64,000 nt of DNA from JACKHO01 sp041398745 (GTDB lineage Bacteria > Planctomycetota > Planctomycetia > Planctomycetales > Planctomycetaceae): assembly GCA_041398745.1 (NCBI GenBank), contig JAWKUB010000003.1:1-64000 (forward strand). Direction: 5' to 3'. The notes beneath the pieces were generated by a model. It was given only the letters and a program-made list of their open reading frames with translations. It had not been told where the DNA came from and searched no databases. The first letter of the stretch is position 1. Every line of letters begins with the position of its first letter. Positions 26,854 through 35,149 of this stretch are shown here, in pieces. The translations under genes were made by a program, and so were the position numbers.

Positions 26854-28052
26854 CCACTACAGAAAAGCAACCCACTCAAACTCTGCTACTCACCGTGGGG
26901 ACCGGCAACCTCGAACAGTTGCGGGAAACTCTGTTTACTCCACTCATCAAGTCGATTCAGGCGGGTGACTGGGCGCAGGTCATTCTGCTGCCATCCCAGT
27001 TTACCCGAGAGCTCGCTTCGCAAATTCAGCAGGAACTATCCTCGGTTCCCATCCGGCTCAGCGAACTCCCGCAAGCACAGGCGGAGAACGACGTCGATGC
27101 CTGCTATGCGCATTTTGCTCAGGAAATCCAGCAACTCATGGCTCAGGGACATGCCCCCGAGTCGATTTGCGTCGACTTTACACGGGGCACCAAGGCAATG
27201 AGTGCCGCGCTGGTATTGGCGGCTGTTCGTTTTCAATTGCCACGTCTGCGCTACATTATGTCGACGCAACGGGATGAACGGGGCATGGTCGTTCCCGGGA
27301 CGGAACAAATCGGAGAATTCGACACCGACGACATCGATGCCGGCCGCGTGTATGAACAGTCGCTCATGCATTTTCGTTCGGGAAACTTTGCGGCCGTGCT
27401 CGACATTGTGGGCACCAGTCGACCTGGCCCCCAGTTGAGCGGTCGTCGGCAAATCCGTCGACTCGCCACATTCGCAGCGGCGTGGGATCGGCTCGACTAT
27501 GAAAGTGCCGCCCGGCTTGACGACCTGAGTCTGCACGCACTTCCGCCAACCTGGCAAGCCTACGCACCCACATCCCACCAGATTGACTGGGTGAAACAGT
27601 TGGCCGCGCCCATTGACAACGGCAGTCAAGTCCTCAAGACCGAGCGGATGCGGCATCTTATGGCGGACCTGCTTGCCAACGGGCGGCGGCGTATCCGGCT
27701 GCTGCAGTATGAAGACGCCCTCATCCGGGCCTACCGCATTCTTGATTTGTTTGCAGCCATACGGCTGGCCGAGCATGGCGTTTACAAGTCGATGACGCAG
27801 TACGACATGCTCAAGCAACTGCGGGAACTTGGTGACCCGTTTGCAGGCGACCTCGATACCCTGGCGGCGAAACGGAAGCTCTCAGCTCAGAAGCGAAACC
27901 GCAGCCTGCTCATTCACGGCCTCACCGCCATGGTCGGCTCCGACTCTCAACCGCTGCAACATTTGTACGACGCCCTGGAAGCCCTCCTCATTCGTGACCG
28001 CCCCACAGCGCGCACCGATCTCGCGGCCTGCACCTGGCTGGATTTTGGATAG
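26850..28052 (+). CDS. CARF-HEPN ribonuclease (Csm6/Csx1-type, TIGR02710-like)
   Basis: 400 residues. N-terminal CARF domain: TLLLTVGTGN opening strand and loop, VDFTRGTKAMSAALVLAAV near 110 as the second ligand-binding motif. The C-terminal half is helical and carries R351-SLLI-H356 (KRNRSLLIHG), the HEPN Rx4H catalytic motif. This is the layout of CARF-HEPN effectors of the TIGR02710 kind. Role: cyclic oligoadenylate-activated, non-specific RNA cleavage. Last gene of the operon; the leaderward transcript of array 1 converges on its 3' end. Confidence 0.85.
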   Translation: MTTTEKQPTQTLLLTVGTGNLEQLRETLFTPLIKSIQAGDWAQVILLPSQFTRELASQIQQELSSVPIRLSELPQAQAENDVDACYAHFAQEIQQLMAQGHAPESICVDFTRGTKAMSAALVLAAVRFQLPRLRYIMSTQRDERGMVVPGTEQIGEFDTDDIDAGRVYEQSLMHFRSGNFAAVLDIVGTSRPGPQLSGRRQIRRLATFAAAWDRLDYESAARLDDLSLHALPPTWQAYAPTSHQIDWVKQLAAPIDNGSQVLKTERMRHLMADLLANGRRRIRLLQYEDALIRAYRILDLFAAIRLAEHGVYKSMTQYDMLKQLRELGDPFAGDLDTLAAKRKLSAQKRNRSLLIHGLTAMVGSDSQPLQHLYDALEALLIRDRPTARTDLAACTWLDFG

Positions 28053-28190
28053 CGAGAGAAGTAGGTAGTTGATAGGAATTGGGAGACAAGAATTAGGGCT
28101 CTCTGCCACGGTCGATTCGCATTTCGCACTCTTCCTTCGACCATCAACCCTCAACCTTCGACGTCTCACCATCCCGTTGAGTCTGGGCTG
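28053..28190. other. Intergenic stretch ending in a degenerate CRISPR repeat
   Basis: No gene. Contains short runs such as GTAGGTAGTTGAT related to the arms of the palindromic element, and ends in the degenerate repeat piece ATCCCGTTGAGTCTGGGCTG (28171-28190). Confidence 0.5.
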
Positions 28191-28306
28191 TTCATTAGCA
28201 GATAGTAGGTAGCAATTAGCGGGTAGGGGCCGAGTTGGACGTCCCCACTTCAGTGGACCACCGCAGGAGTGGCTACCCACTACCAACTATCTGCTACCAA
28301 CTACTC
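28191..28306. repeat. Palindromic MITE-like element in the leader-distal repeat of array 1
   Basis: About 116 bp with imperfect inverted arms (AGCAGATAGT... at the left, ...ACTATCTGCT at the right). On the left it abuts a truncated repeat (CCCGTTGAGTCTGGGCTG), on the right a second partial repeat (GAGTCCGGGCTGACAG), so about 12 bp of repeat is present on both sides as if duplicated by insertion. A nearly identical element is in the same place in array 2. Confidence 0.8.
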
Positions 28307-30139
28307 CCGAGTCCGGGCTGACAGTGCGCGCTCCTCAGGACGTTCGATTCCAGCGTGAACAAGTGGCCGTTTCAATCCCGTTGAGTCCGGGCTGACAGTG
28401 CGCGGGTGAGGATGTTGAACGTCTTACGCCATTCGGTGAAGGCGTTTCATTCCCGTTGAGTCCGGGCTGACAGTGCGCGCCTCTGGCTGACGTACTTCGA
28501 GGGGGTAGAACTTAAAGGTTTCAATCCCGTTGAGTCCGGGCTGACAGTGCGCGTCTCCACTTAAAAATGAACTGGAAGTTAGCTTCAAAGTTTCAATCCC
28601 GTTGAGTCCGGGCTGACAGTGCGCGAGTGTGCAAACGGGGAGGCCGACACCACCTCGGGCTTGCGTTTCATTCCCGTTGAGTCCGGGCTGACAGTGCGCG
28701 TGGCCAGCAGGTTTCTCGGGGTTCTCAACCCGAGTGTTTCAATCCCGTTGAGTCCGGGCTGACAGTGCGCGACCGCAACGCCGAGGACGAGTGGGTTCCT
28801 GTCTCCGTTTCATTCCCGTTGAGTCCGGGCTGACAGTGCGCGCAATGGGCCATGAATGTTGCAGTGATAGGCGTCACTGTTGTTTCATTCCCGTTGAGTC
28901 CGGGCTGACAGTGCGCGGTATTTCTGCCATTGATCCTCTTGTTGTTGTGGATCGCCGGTTTCATTCCCGTTGAGTCCGGGCTGACAGTGCGCGATGGCTG
29001 TCAACGAACACTTTCAGTCACCGCACCACGTTTCATTCCCGTTGAGTCCGGGCTGACAGTGCGCGGAGGGTTGGGGTTGAGATGCGTAGGATCACCTTCC
29101 GCGTTTCATTCCCGTTGAGTCCGGGCTGACAGTGCGCGGGGCGTGTTCCCGCAATCACAACCAGGAAAAGAAGGAAAGGGTTTCATTCCCGTTGAGTCCG
29201 GGCTGACAGTGCGCGTTGGCTGCGGCTGGGTTCTTGGCAGCATTTGCTGCATCCCTAGCGTTTCATTCCCGTTGAGTCCGGGCTGACAGTGCGCGTCAAC
29301 GCGGTGTTGCCGAAGCACTCCAGGAGTCTATCGGCGTTTCATTCCCGTTGAGTCCGGGCTGACAGTGCGCGCCAGTCCGCGAAGGCGGACACATTCTTTT
29401 TCGAAAGTAGCTCGTACGACTGTTTCATTCCCGTTGAGTCCGGGCTGACAGTGCGCGAACTGACTGACAAACTCGCTAGGGCTGAACTCTGAGTTTCATT
29501 CCCGTTGAGTCCGGGCTGACAGTGCGCGCCGTCCGCACCACATTCGGCCTGGAGGGCCTGGGTGAGTTTCATTCCCGTTGAGTCCGGGCTGACAGTGCGC
29601 GTTGGAGAGCATCTCCAACCGGAAGTTCAGCTCTTTGGTCAAGGTTTCATTCCCGTTGAGTCCGGGCTGACAGTGCGCGTGGCTGGCAGGCAAACACCTG
29701 AAAGGGCTAAAGGACAGTGGGTTTCATTCCCGTTGAGTCCGGGCTGACAGTGCGCGGAAGCGATTAATCCTGGCCGCAGGGATCCTTTTAAAGACATTGG
29801 TTTCATTCCCGTTGAGTCCGGGCTGACAGTGCGCGCTATCAAGCTCGAGGTGATGGATGGTGATCTGATGGTTTCATTCCCGTTGAGTCCGGGCTGACAG
29901 TGCGCGGGTCAGGCAAACGAACTGGGACTGCCAGATGCAGTCGTCGTTTCATTCCCGTTGAGTCCGGGCTGACAGTGCGCGGTTTTCAGACCGGAAGACG
30001 GGAGCCACTCGGACGCAAGGTTTCATTCCCGTTGAGTCCGGGCTGACAGTGCGCGGGATCGTCGTTACGGGTGGACAACTGAACCTGGGGAACGTCGAGT
30101 TCCGTTTCATTCCCGTTGAGTCCGGGCTGACAGTGCGCG
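28307..30139 (-). CRISPR. CRISPR array 1: 24 full 36-bp repeats plus a partial terminal repeat
   Basis: Full repeats start at 28369, 28444, 28518, 28590, 28665, 28736, 28807, 28882, 28958, 29030, 29103, 29180, 29260, 29336, 29422, 29493, 29566, 29644, 29721, 29800, 29871, 29946, 30020 and 30104. On the minus strand the repeat begins CGCGCACTGTCAGCCCGG and ends AACGGGAATGAAAC; CCCG and CGGG form a 4-bp stem around GACTCAA. Spacers are roughly 35-50 bp, all different by eye. The left end has variants (TTTCAATCCC instead of TTTCATTCCC) and a truncated repeat, so it is the old, leader-distal end; the leader is at 30140. Transcription is leftward. Confidence 0.97.
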
Positions 30140-30354
30140 AGCACCATTTTTAAGTCCTTATTCACACACATCTTAAAGGGCCTGTTTGCCGAGTTCAGGG
30201 CATTTTCGACTGTCAACTCAAAAAAACCTGCGCGCCGACTCGCAAAAATCGGACTTAAGTTCTTCCCTTAGACGGGCTTACGACTTTGCCGAGTTCAGCT
30301 CTCGCCAAACCGCACACCTCGATTCACGCCAAGTTGTGAAAGAACAACGACTTA
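30140..30354 (-). promoter_or_regulatory. CRISPR leader of array 1
   Basis: About 215 bp abutting the newest repeat, nearly identical to 35613-35827 with about 7 mismatches. It contains two direct copies of TTTGCCGAGTTCAG about 100 bp apart and, on the minus strand, GTTGACAGTCG (30207-30217) with a consensus -35 hexamer; no good -10 was found. It should drive leftward transcription of the array and be the adaptation site. Confidence 0.85.
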
Positions 30355-30789
30355 GGCCACATATCGGCCAGCTCAGATGCGATTGTATCGAAACCAACCG
30401 TGGCTGGCAAATCCTCACGATCGATTCGATTCAAACTGCCCAAGGGGGACGACGGATGAGTCGGTCGGGCCGATGCGGCGCGAGTGCCGACAATACGGCT
30501 AGCCGACAACCTTGGACTTCCCACGTTCTAAATCCCCGTGGCAATCGGACAAAATAGTCGCGATACAGCGCTCGCCGCTTTTGCCCGGTAATTGACGCAA
30601 GTAGCTCCCCCACACGTTGCTGAGTGTGAGCATCGAGGGCCTGAAACACCTGTCATGAACACCGTGTGGCGACTGAGGAAGCGGTCATTGAATGGCTGTT
30701 TGATGAATCCGTTGTTTTGATTTCGCCCTGACCTTGAGTTGCCAGTCACTCTTCCACTGACGCGTTTACATAGGCGAGGAGGGAATGCA
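30355..30789. other. Intergenic region between leader 1 and the envelope operon
   Basis: The homology to leader 2 ends sharply at 30354. No supported gene; the open frames here have no recognisable domain. It must hold the promoter of the operon starting at 30790. GGCGAGGAGGG at about 30773-30783 is the ribosome site of the first gene. Confidence 0.45.
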
Positions 30790-31350
30790 ATGGCCGGACA
30801 ACGCTTGCTGATGTGCGTCGCTGTGATTTCAATGGTCGTAAATCTGGCGGGCTGCAGTCCCCCGATTGACGTGGAAAACTTGCCGAGTGAATTGGCAGAG
30901 CCAGCGGTTGGAATGGAGGTTGAAGGTGGTTCGACGGAAGTCCCGCCGGCGATTGTGTCACGGGTCAACGTGAGTGAGTTGCAGCCGATGTCTGTCGAGG
31001 TTCAGGAGGTGCCGGAAGCAACGCCACCTGAACCAGCGCAGCCTGAGCCAGAACCACCGCTGCAGCAGTTGGCACGTGTGCGTACTGAGTTGCGGCACGA
31101 CATCGACGTGTTTCTGCAGGGACTCGACGGTCCCTTGCAGGACAAGGAGCTTGTAGAAATTCGAGCGCTCTACGCCGTGCATGACTTGGGGCAGTTTCTG
31201 GAAGAACTGGAAATCTGGCTGGAAGTTCCCGGTCGGAAAAAACTTGTGGGGCCAACGGCGTTGCAGCAGCTTCAGCATTTGCATGAGCGGTGGAATGCCT
31301 ATCTGGTGACGAAATCGCGGGTGTTACAACAACTGGAGGAACAGGAATGA
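30790..31350 (+). CDS. Predicted lipoprotein, first gene of the inter-array envelope operon
   Basis: 186 residues from the ATG at 30790 after a strong GAGGAGGG. A lipoprotein signal peptide with lipobox NLAGC puts the acylated Cys at about residue 22. A Pro/Glu-rich linker (about 75-95) is followed by a helical domain (100-186) ending in coiled-coil-like HLHERWNAYLVTKSRVLQQL. Its stop overlaps the next start (ATGA, 31347). Membrane-anchored periplasmic protein of unknown function; no family recognised. Confidence 0.7.
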   Translation: MAGQRLLMCVAVISMVVNLAGCSPPIDVENLPSELAEPAVGMEVEGGSTEVPPAIVSRVNVSELQPMSVEVQEVPEATPPEPAQPEPEPPLQQLARVRTELRHDIDVFLQGLDGPLQDKELVEIRALYAVHDLGQFLEELEIWLEVPGRKKLVGPTALQQLQHLHERWNAYLVTKSRVLQQLEEQE

Positions 31351-32261
31351 AGTCATTTTGTATTGCCTGCCTGATAAGCGTACTGAGTGTGGGATTGAGC
31401 TTCGGTGATGACCAAGCGTCAGAAACCACACCGCAGGGCGAAATTATCACCATCCCGGACGTGGCTGACAATTTGCGCCTACTGGGACACTCGTTGAATG
31501 AAGCCATCGACCACCTGGAACATCAGGACGTGAAAGCATTTCTGCTGGCGTGGGAAAACATGGTTGAGACCTACGTAGAAACTGCGGAAGCCATTGGCCA
31601 GGCACAGGAGAATCTGGGGGACGTAGAAATGAGTTTGGCGTTGCTCGAAGAAGGGATGGCAGCAATTGGACCCGCACCGCCTGCCAACCCCGAAGAGCGG
31701 GAACGGCTGGCGGAAGGCATTACCTCGATTCGGTCGCAATTGTTGGCGCGGCTGGCCGCATTGCGTCAACGTTTGGACGAAGCGGCAACGGACGAGGACA
31801 AGCGTCAACTGCTGAAGCAAATGCAGGGATTGCTGGTGCGTATTGAGCAAATGGACCAAATGACAGCCTCACTTGCAGAAGGGGCGGGACCAGTTGTGCC
31901 CGGGTTTGCCATGCAGCGCATGCGGGACGATATCGAGCAAATGAAACAGGCTCTCAAAGACGAGCAGGAAAGCCTCAAAATGACCGCCGACACGGTGCGG
32001 ACGTTGGTTCGCTCCAGTGCCGATCAAATGGAGCACACGTTTGCCATTTTGGATTTACAGCAGCAAATCCCGCGCGATCAGTTTGCGGCACTCCGTCGTA
32101 ACCAGCAGGGGGTGCAGCAGAATTTGAATGACTTGATTCAGACGCAGCGCAAAATGTCGGTTCACATGGTCAATTTGATGACCGCTGGCGTGAACGATGA
32201 AGAGATCGACGAAACCACGCTCCTGGAAAGTGTCGACGCACTCATCAAGCGACGGAAGTAA
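31347..32261 (+). CDS. Exported coiled-coil protein, second gene of the envelope operon
   Basis: 304 residues. A short signal peptide (MKSFCIACLISVLSVGLSFG) is followed by an almost wholly helical, Gln/Glu/Leu-rich protein with heptad-like stretches (about 90-290). No cysteine lipobox, so probably soluble in the periplasm. Translationally coupled to the lipoprotein gene. Function unknown; by analogy with TolA or YbgF-like helpers it could be a periplasmic scaffold. Confidence 0.7.
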   Translation: MKSFCIACLISVLSVGLSFGDDQASETTPQGEIITIPDVADNLRLLGHSLNEAIDHLEHQDVKAFLLAWENMVETYVETAEAIGQAQENLGDVEMSLALLEEGMAAIGPAPPANPEERERLAEGITSIRSQLLARLAALRQRLDEAATDEDKRQLLKQMQGLLVRIEQMDQMTASLAEGAGPVVPGFAMQRMRDDIEQMKQALKDEQESLKMTADTVRTLVRSSADQMEHTFAILDLQQQIPRDQFAALRRNQQGVQQNLNDLIQTQRKMSVHMVNLMTAGVNDEEIDETTLLESVDALIKRRK

Positions 32262-32314
32262 TGGGCAAGGCCGGGCAGTTCCTTTAAGTAAACGTGAAGC
32301 GAAGAGGTACACAC

Positions 32315-33001
32315 ATGTTGAAAGTTCATTCAATGACAACAGTATTGCTTGCGGGATTGTGCCTGGGCATTTGTGCCGCTCAAGAGCCTGAAGCAACACC
32401 CGAGGTCGATGTGGAAAACATGGACGAGGGACTCATTCCCGCCTCGGCGATTGTGGTTGAGGACCCAGCTCCGGAGCCTCCCAGCCGTGCCGACATTCAG
32501 CAGGCACGGCTGGCGTTCACGCAGTTTGCCAATCGAATTCACATTGCCGAAGCGACACTCGACGAAGAAGCCCTTGAACGAAAACGCAAAATGGGACGTT
32601 TGCAGGCATTGATTCGAGCAACCGACGAGCAAAGTGAAATCCAGGCGGCAGAAGTCCAACAACTTGAAGAGCACTTTCGCCAGGTCAACGATCAGCTTGC
32701 CAGCCTCGCGGATTTGCAGGGAACACGTGGTCAAACGCAGGCGAGTGCCCGGCTTTCCCAGTTGCGTACCGACATGGAAGCGGAAATCGCCGTCGCTCAG
32801 AACGAGTTGGAAGCCCTGACCCGGCAGAAGAATCAGGCACTCGAACGCCTGGAGGAACTGCGGACCGAACACCTGACAAGTCTTATCGAGGCGAGCATGC
32901 GCAGCCCGGGAAACTCGCGGACAAAGCGCCAGTCTCCTGCAAAGAGCTTGCTGGAGCGTGAACTGACCCGGGACGGTGCCAACAGCACGTCAAAAGAGTA
33001 G
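32315..33001 (+). CDS. Second exported coiled-coil protein of the envelope operon
   Basis: 228 residues from the ATG at 32315. A signal peptide (to about residue 22, cut near CAAQE) is followed by an acidic Pro-rich segment and a long helical region (about 60-195) with clear heptads, then a basic Ser/Arg-rich tail. Similar design to the preceding gene, but I see no simple duplication. Unknown function. Confidence 0.65.
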   Translation: MLKVHSMTTVLLAGLCLGICAAQEPEATPEVDVENMDEGLIPASAIVVEDPAPEPPSRADIQQARLAFTQFANRIHIAEATLDEEALERKRKMGRLQALIRATDEQSEIQAAEVQQLEEHFRQVNDQLASLADLQGTRGQTQASARLSQLRTDMEAEIAVAQNELEALTRQKNQALERLEELRTEHLTSLIEASMRSPGNSRTKRQSPAKSLLERELTRDGANSTSKE

Positions 33002-33112
33002 GTCACGCCGAAGCGATGGCACACCAGGAAAACGGATTCTTCTTGGCAAAGGAACCGGCACTGCCACAACACGGGATGTCGTTTGTGGCAGCGCACTACA
33101 GGGGAATAAAAC

Positions 33113-34087
33113 ATGCCACGTCTAATTTTCGAGACAGGAATTGTGTGCCTCACAATTGTGGTGACCTGCTTGTGGGGCAACTCCCTGTTATACATCGGGG
33201 AGAAGGTCATCCAGCACCCCCCAGTGCTTGAACTGGAAATGGAAGCCGAGCCCGAAGAGGAGTCGAAAGAAGAACAGCAGCTTGAGGAAGAACCTGTCCA
33301 GGAGGTGCAGGAAGAGTCGCAGCAACAAGACATGGCACAATCGCAAGACGAAGTCATGCCGCCTGCGAATGCACAGGAGCGCATGGCACAAACACCATCG
33401 GCCACGCCGCCCGTCCCTGTTGCGGATGTGCCACCGCTGCCACAGGTTGCACCAGCTGCCTCGACCAACATCCCACCTGCGCAAACGGTTCCGCCGCCAG
33501 CCATTCTGCCCCGACTGCAGTTCGGAGGTATAGACGGCGACGCGGGAAGCTTTGAAGGTGACGCCGTCGGCGGTGTTGCCGGTGGAGAAGGCGATGCCCC
33601 CCAGGGACAAGTGGGGCCACGGATGTTCGTCAACTATGTGAACCAGCCAGACTGGAATGCGCTGGCCAATCACCCGCATTTGCAGCCATTACTCATTCGA
33701 CAAGTACGCAATGGGCTGGAAGTCGCGCTCATTGGGCCAACGGGACCGCAGCAAATCATGTCCGTGCAGGAATTCGTCGAGCAACACTCGAAGTACCGGG
33801 GACGAGTATTTCTGGAAATGGCGTTGTGGAAGCAGCGGTATGGCGACTGGAATTTTCGACACGGATCAAACTGGCAACTCTATGTCGCCATAGATGATCA
33901 ACTCATTCGCAATTGGGATTTGGAGATACAAGCCAACCTGCAGCTTGATGGGTTGACCATTCTGGATACCGAGTCGATTTCGATCGACTTTCGTTTTCCT
34001 CAACGGCCGAGTGAACCGCCACAAATGCACTATGCCGGCGCCACACCACGCACTCTCGAACCAACTCAACAGGATGCTGCACCATGA
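33113..34087 (+). CDS. TonB-like anchored protein: N-terminal TM, acidic/Pro linker, periplasmic domain
   Basis: 324 residues. One hydrophobic segment (about 6-28) with an inside-positive start, then ~100 residues rich in Glu, Gln and Pro (36-135), a Gly-rich hinge (GGIDGDAGSFEGD, about 138-162) and a compact C-terminal domain with beta-rich pattern (WQLYVAIDDQLIRNWDLEIQ). The anchor-plus-spacer layout is that of TonB and TolA, but the TonB C-terminal signature (YP...A) is not present. Ends in ATGA overlap with the ExbB-like gene at 34084. The likely partner of that gene in a proton-driven complex, by inference. Confidence 0.6.
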   Translation: MPRLIFETGIVCLTIVVTCLWGNSLLYIGEKVIQHPPVLELEMEAEPEEESKEEQQLEEEPVQEVQEESQQQDMAQSQDEVMPPANAQERMAQTPSATPPVPVADVPPLPQVAPAASTNIPPAQTVPPPAILPRLQFGGIDGDAGSFEGDAVGGVAGGEGDAPQGQVGPRMFVNYVNQPDWNALANHPHLQPLLIRQVRNGLEVALIGPTGPQQIMSVQEFVEQHSKYRGRVFLEMALWKQRYGDWNFRHGSNWQLYVAIDDQLIRNWDLEIQANLQLDGLTILDTESISIDFRFPQRPSEPPQMHYAGATPRTLEPTQQDAAP

Positions 34088-34821
34088 ATTTGCTGAGAAC
34101 GTTTGCTCCTCACCTGTCGAGCTATCTGGCCAACACCAACTTTCTGTCGACCGTGCAACTTGGCCTGCTCGGAATTGTCGTGCATCAGGTGTTTTATCGC
34201 AGCTGGTGCAGCCTCGCGGCCTGGCCTCGACGGCTCGATCTGCAGCACCCTGTTGCGGACGATTTTGTGCAAGGCGCGGCACAGCTTTGCCTCGGCCTGG
34301 GGCTGGTGCTGACGTTTGCCGGAGTGTACGGCCATGTGGGCACCGGTGGCGAAGGGGACGATTCATTGCTCCTCGCGCTCGGATCGAGTGCCCTCGGTTA
34401 CAGCGCGTTTGCACTCACTGCGGTCGGTCCACTCGTCGATGGCATTCGCAAACGTTTGACGCCGCCGCAGGCCGAATCGTCGGTCACAACAACTTTCGAA
34501 TCGCTCCCCGTCCCAACCGCTCCCACTCAGAAACCCTCAGGAAAGGTCCGCCATGAATCGCAATCTGCTGCTGAGCCTCGTCGCCGGCGTCGACATTTGG
34601 GTCATTCTGTTCATCCTGCATCAGCACCCGCCGACGAACTCGGATCTCTTGCTGACTATCCGTACGAAGCAATCCCAGGCACTGCCGCCGGACCAGGAGT
34701 CGATACAAATCTGGATTCGACGGGGCACACTGGGACTCTATCCGGACACCGAGACTCCCTGGACGCTGGACAAAATGGGCGCGTACCTCGACCGCCAAAG
34801 CGCCAGCGGCCGCCCGGTTGA
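34084..34821 (+). CDS. Multi-pass membrane protein, distant ExbB/TolQ/MotA-like; C-terminus uncertain
   Basis: Up to 245 residues. Three hydrophobic segments: about 20-40, 64-85 (QLCLGLGLVLTFAGVYG) and 98-120 (LLALGSSALGYSAFALTAVGPLVDGI). The last two resemble the glycine-rich TM pair of ExbB/TolQ/MotA stators (LGLxGTxxG ... ALxxTxxGL). It starts by ATGA overlap with the TonB-like gene. From about residue 157 the frame overlaps the next gene by 269 nt and the sequence becomes low-complexity (RRRRRHLGHS...), so the real stop may have been lost by mutation or misread; a TGA in another frame sits at 34554. The family link is weak but is supported by the ExbD-like neighbour. Confidence 0.55.
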   Translation: MNLLRTFAPHLSSYLANTNFLSTVQLGLLGIVVHQVFYRSWCSLAAWPRRLDLQHPVADDFVQGAAQLCLGLGLVLTFAGVYGHVGTGGEGDDSLLLALGSSALGYSAFALTAVGPLVDGIRKRLTPPQAESSVTTTFESLPVPTAPTQKPSGKVRHESQSAAEPRRRRRHLGHSVHPASAPADELGSLADYPYEAIPGTAAGPGVDTNLDSTGHTGTLSGHRDSLDAGQNGRVPRPPKRQRPPG

Positions 34822-34933
34822 TGTGCGGCTGTTGTGCGAACGGACATTGACCCTCGACGACTGGCGTGAAGTCGCCAGCGAACTCTCCATCCACGCCGAT
34901 TCCCTCCGCCTGGCTCCGTTGCCGGAGGAATAA
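34553..34933 (+). CDS. ExbD/TolR-like single-pass protein, last gene of the envelope operon
   Basis: 126 residues, ATG at 34553 preceded by AGGAAAGG. One TM segment (about 4-22, LLLSLVAGVDIWVILFIL) is followed by a small periplasmic domain whose order (IWIRRGTLGLYPD, TLDKMGAYLDRQ, VDVRLLCERTLTLDDWREVASEL, LRLAPLPEE) matches the ExbD/TolR fold: strand with short gly-type turn, helix, strand with charged residue, helix, strand. The Asp in the membrane segment (about residue 14) is where the ion-carrying Asp of ExbD, TolR and MotB sits. A terminator follows at 34961. Confidence 0.6.
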   Translation: MNRNLLLSLVAGVDIWVILFILHQHPPTNSDLLLTIRTKQSQALPPDQESIQIWIRRGTLGLYPDTETPWTLDKMGAYLDRQSASGRPVDVRLLCERTLTLDDWREVASELSIHADSLRLAPLPEE

Positions 34934-34960
34934 CGGACCAGAGCACCTCCCAGAAACGCA

Positions 34961-34995
34961 AACAGCCGCTCCCGAACAGGTGCGGCTGTTTTTTG
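34961..34995 (+). terminator. Rho-independent terminator of the envelope operon
   Basis: AACAGCCGC (34961-34969) pairs with GCGGCTGTT (34982-34990) and runs into TTTTTT (to about 34994). The reverse strand also has a T-rich tail (TTTGCGTTTC), so it may stop array-2 transcripts coming from the right as well. Confidence 0.85.
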
Positions 34996-35031
34996 TGCGC
35001 ACATCGTACGTTTCCCGTTGAGTCCGGGCTG

Positions 35032-35149
35032 TTCATTAGCAGATAGTGGGTAGTAATTAGTGGGTAGGGGCCGAGTTGGACGTCCCCCACTTCAGTGGAC
35101 CACCGCAGGAGTGGCTACCCACTACCAACTATCTGCTACCAACTACTCC
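35032..35149. repeat. Palindromic MITE-like element in the leader-distal repeat of array 2
   Basis: Nearly identical to 28191-28306: same inverted arms (AGCAGATAGT.../...ACTATCTGCT) and same central block (GGCCGAGTTGGACGTCC). It again lies between a truncated repeat (CCCGTTGAGTCCGGGCTG, ends 35031) and a partial one (AAGTCGGGGCTGACAG). Confidence 0.8.

Noticed and set aside
28725..30216. Open frames through the CRISPR arrays (repeated AHCQPGLNGNET-like peptides)
   Set aside because: They are translations of the CRISPR repeats, not genes.
30431..30649. Small minus-strand ORF near leader 1 considered as a Cas2 candidate
   Set aside because: No ferredoxin-like Cas2 pattern and no counterpart near array 2.
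34011..34556. Overlapping frame ending in TGA at 34554, considered as the true end of the ExbB-like protein
   Set aside because: Its sequence before the stop is not membrane-like; only the final few codons could be used after a frameshift, which cannot be proven here.
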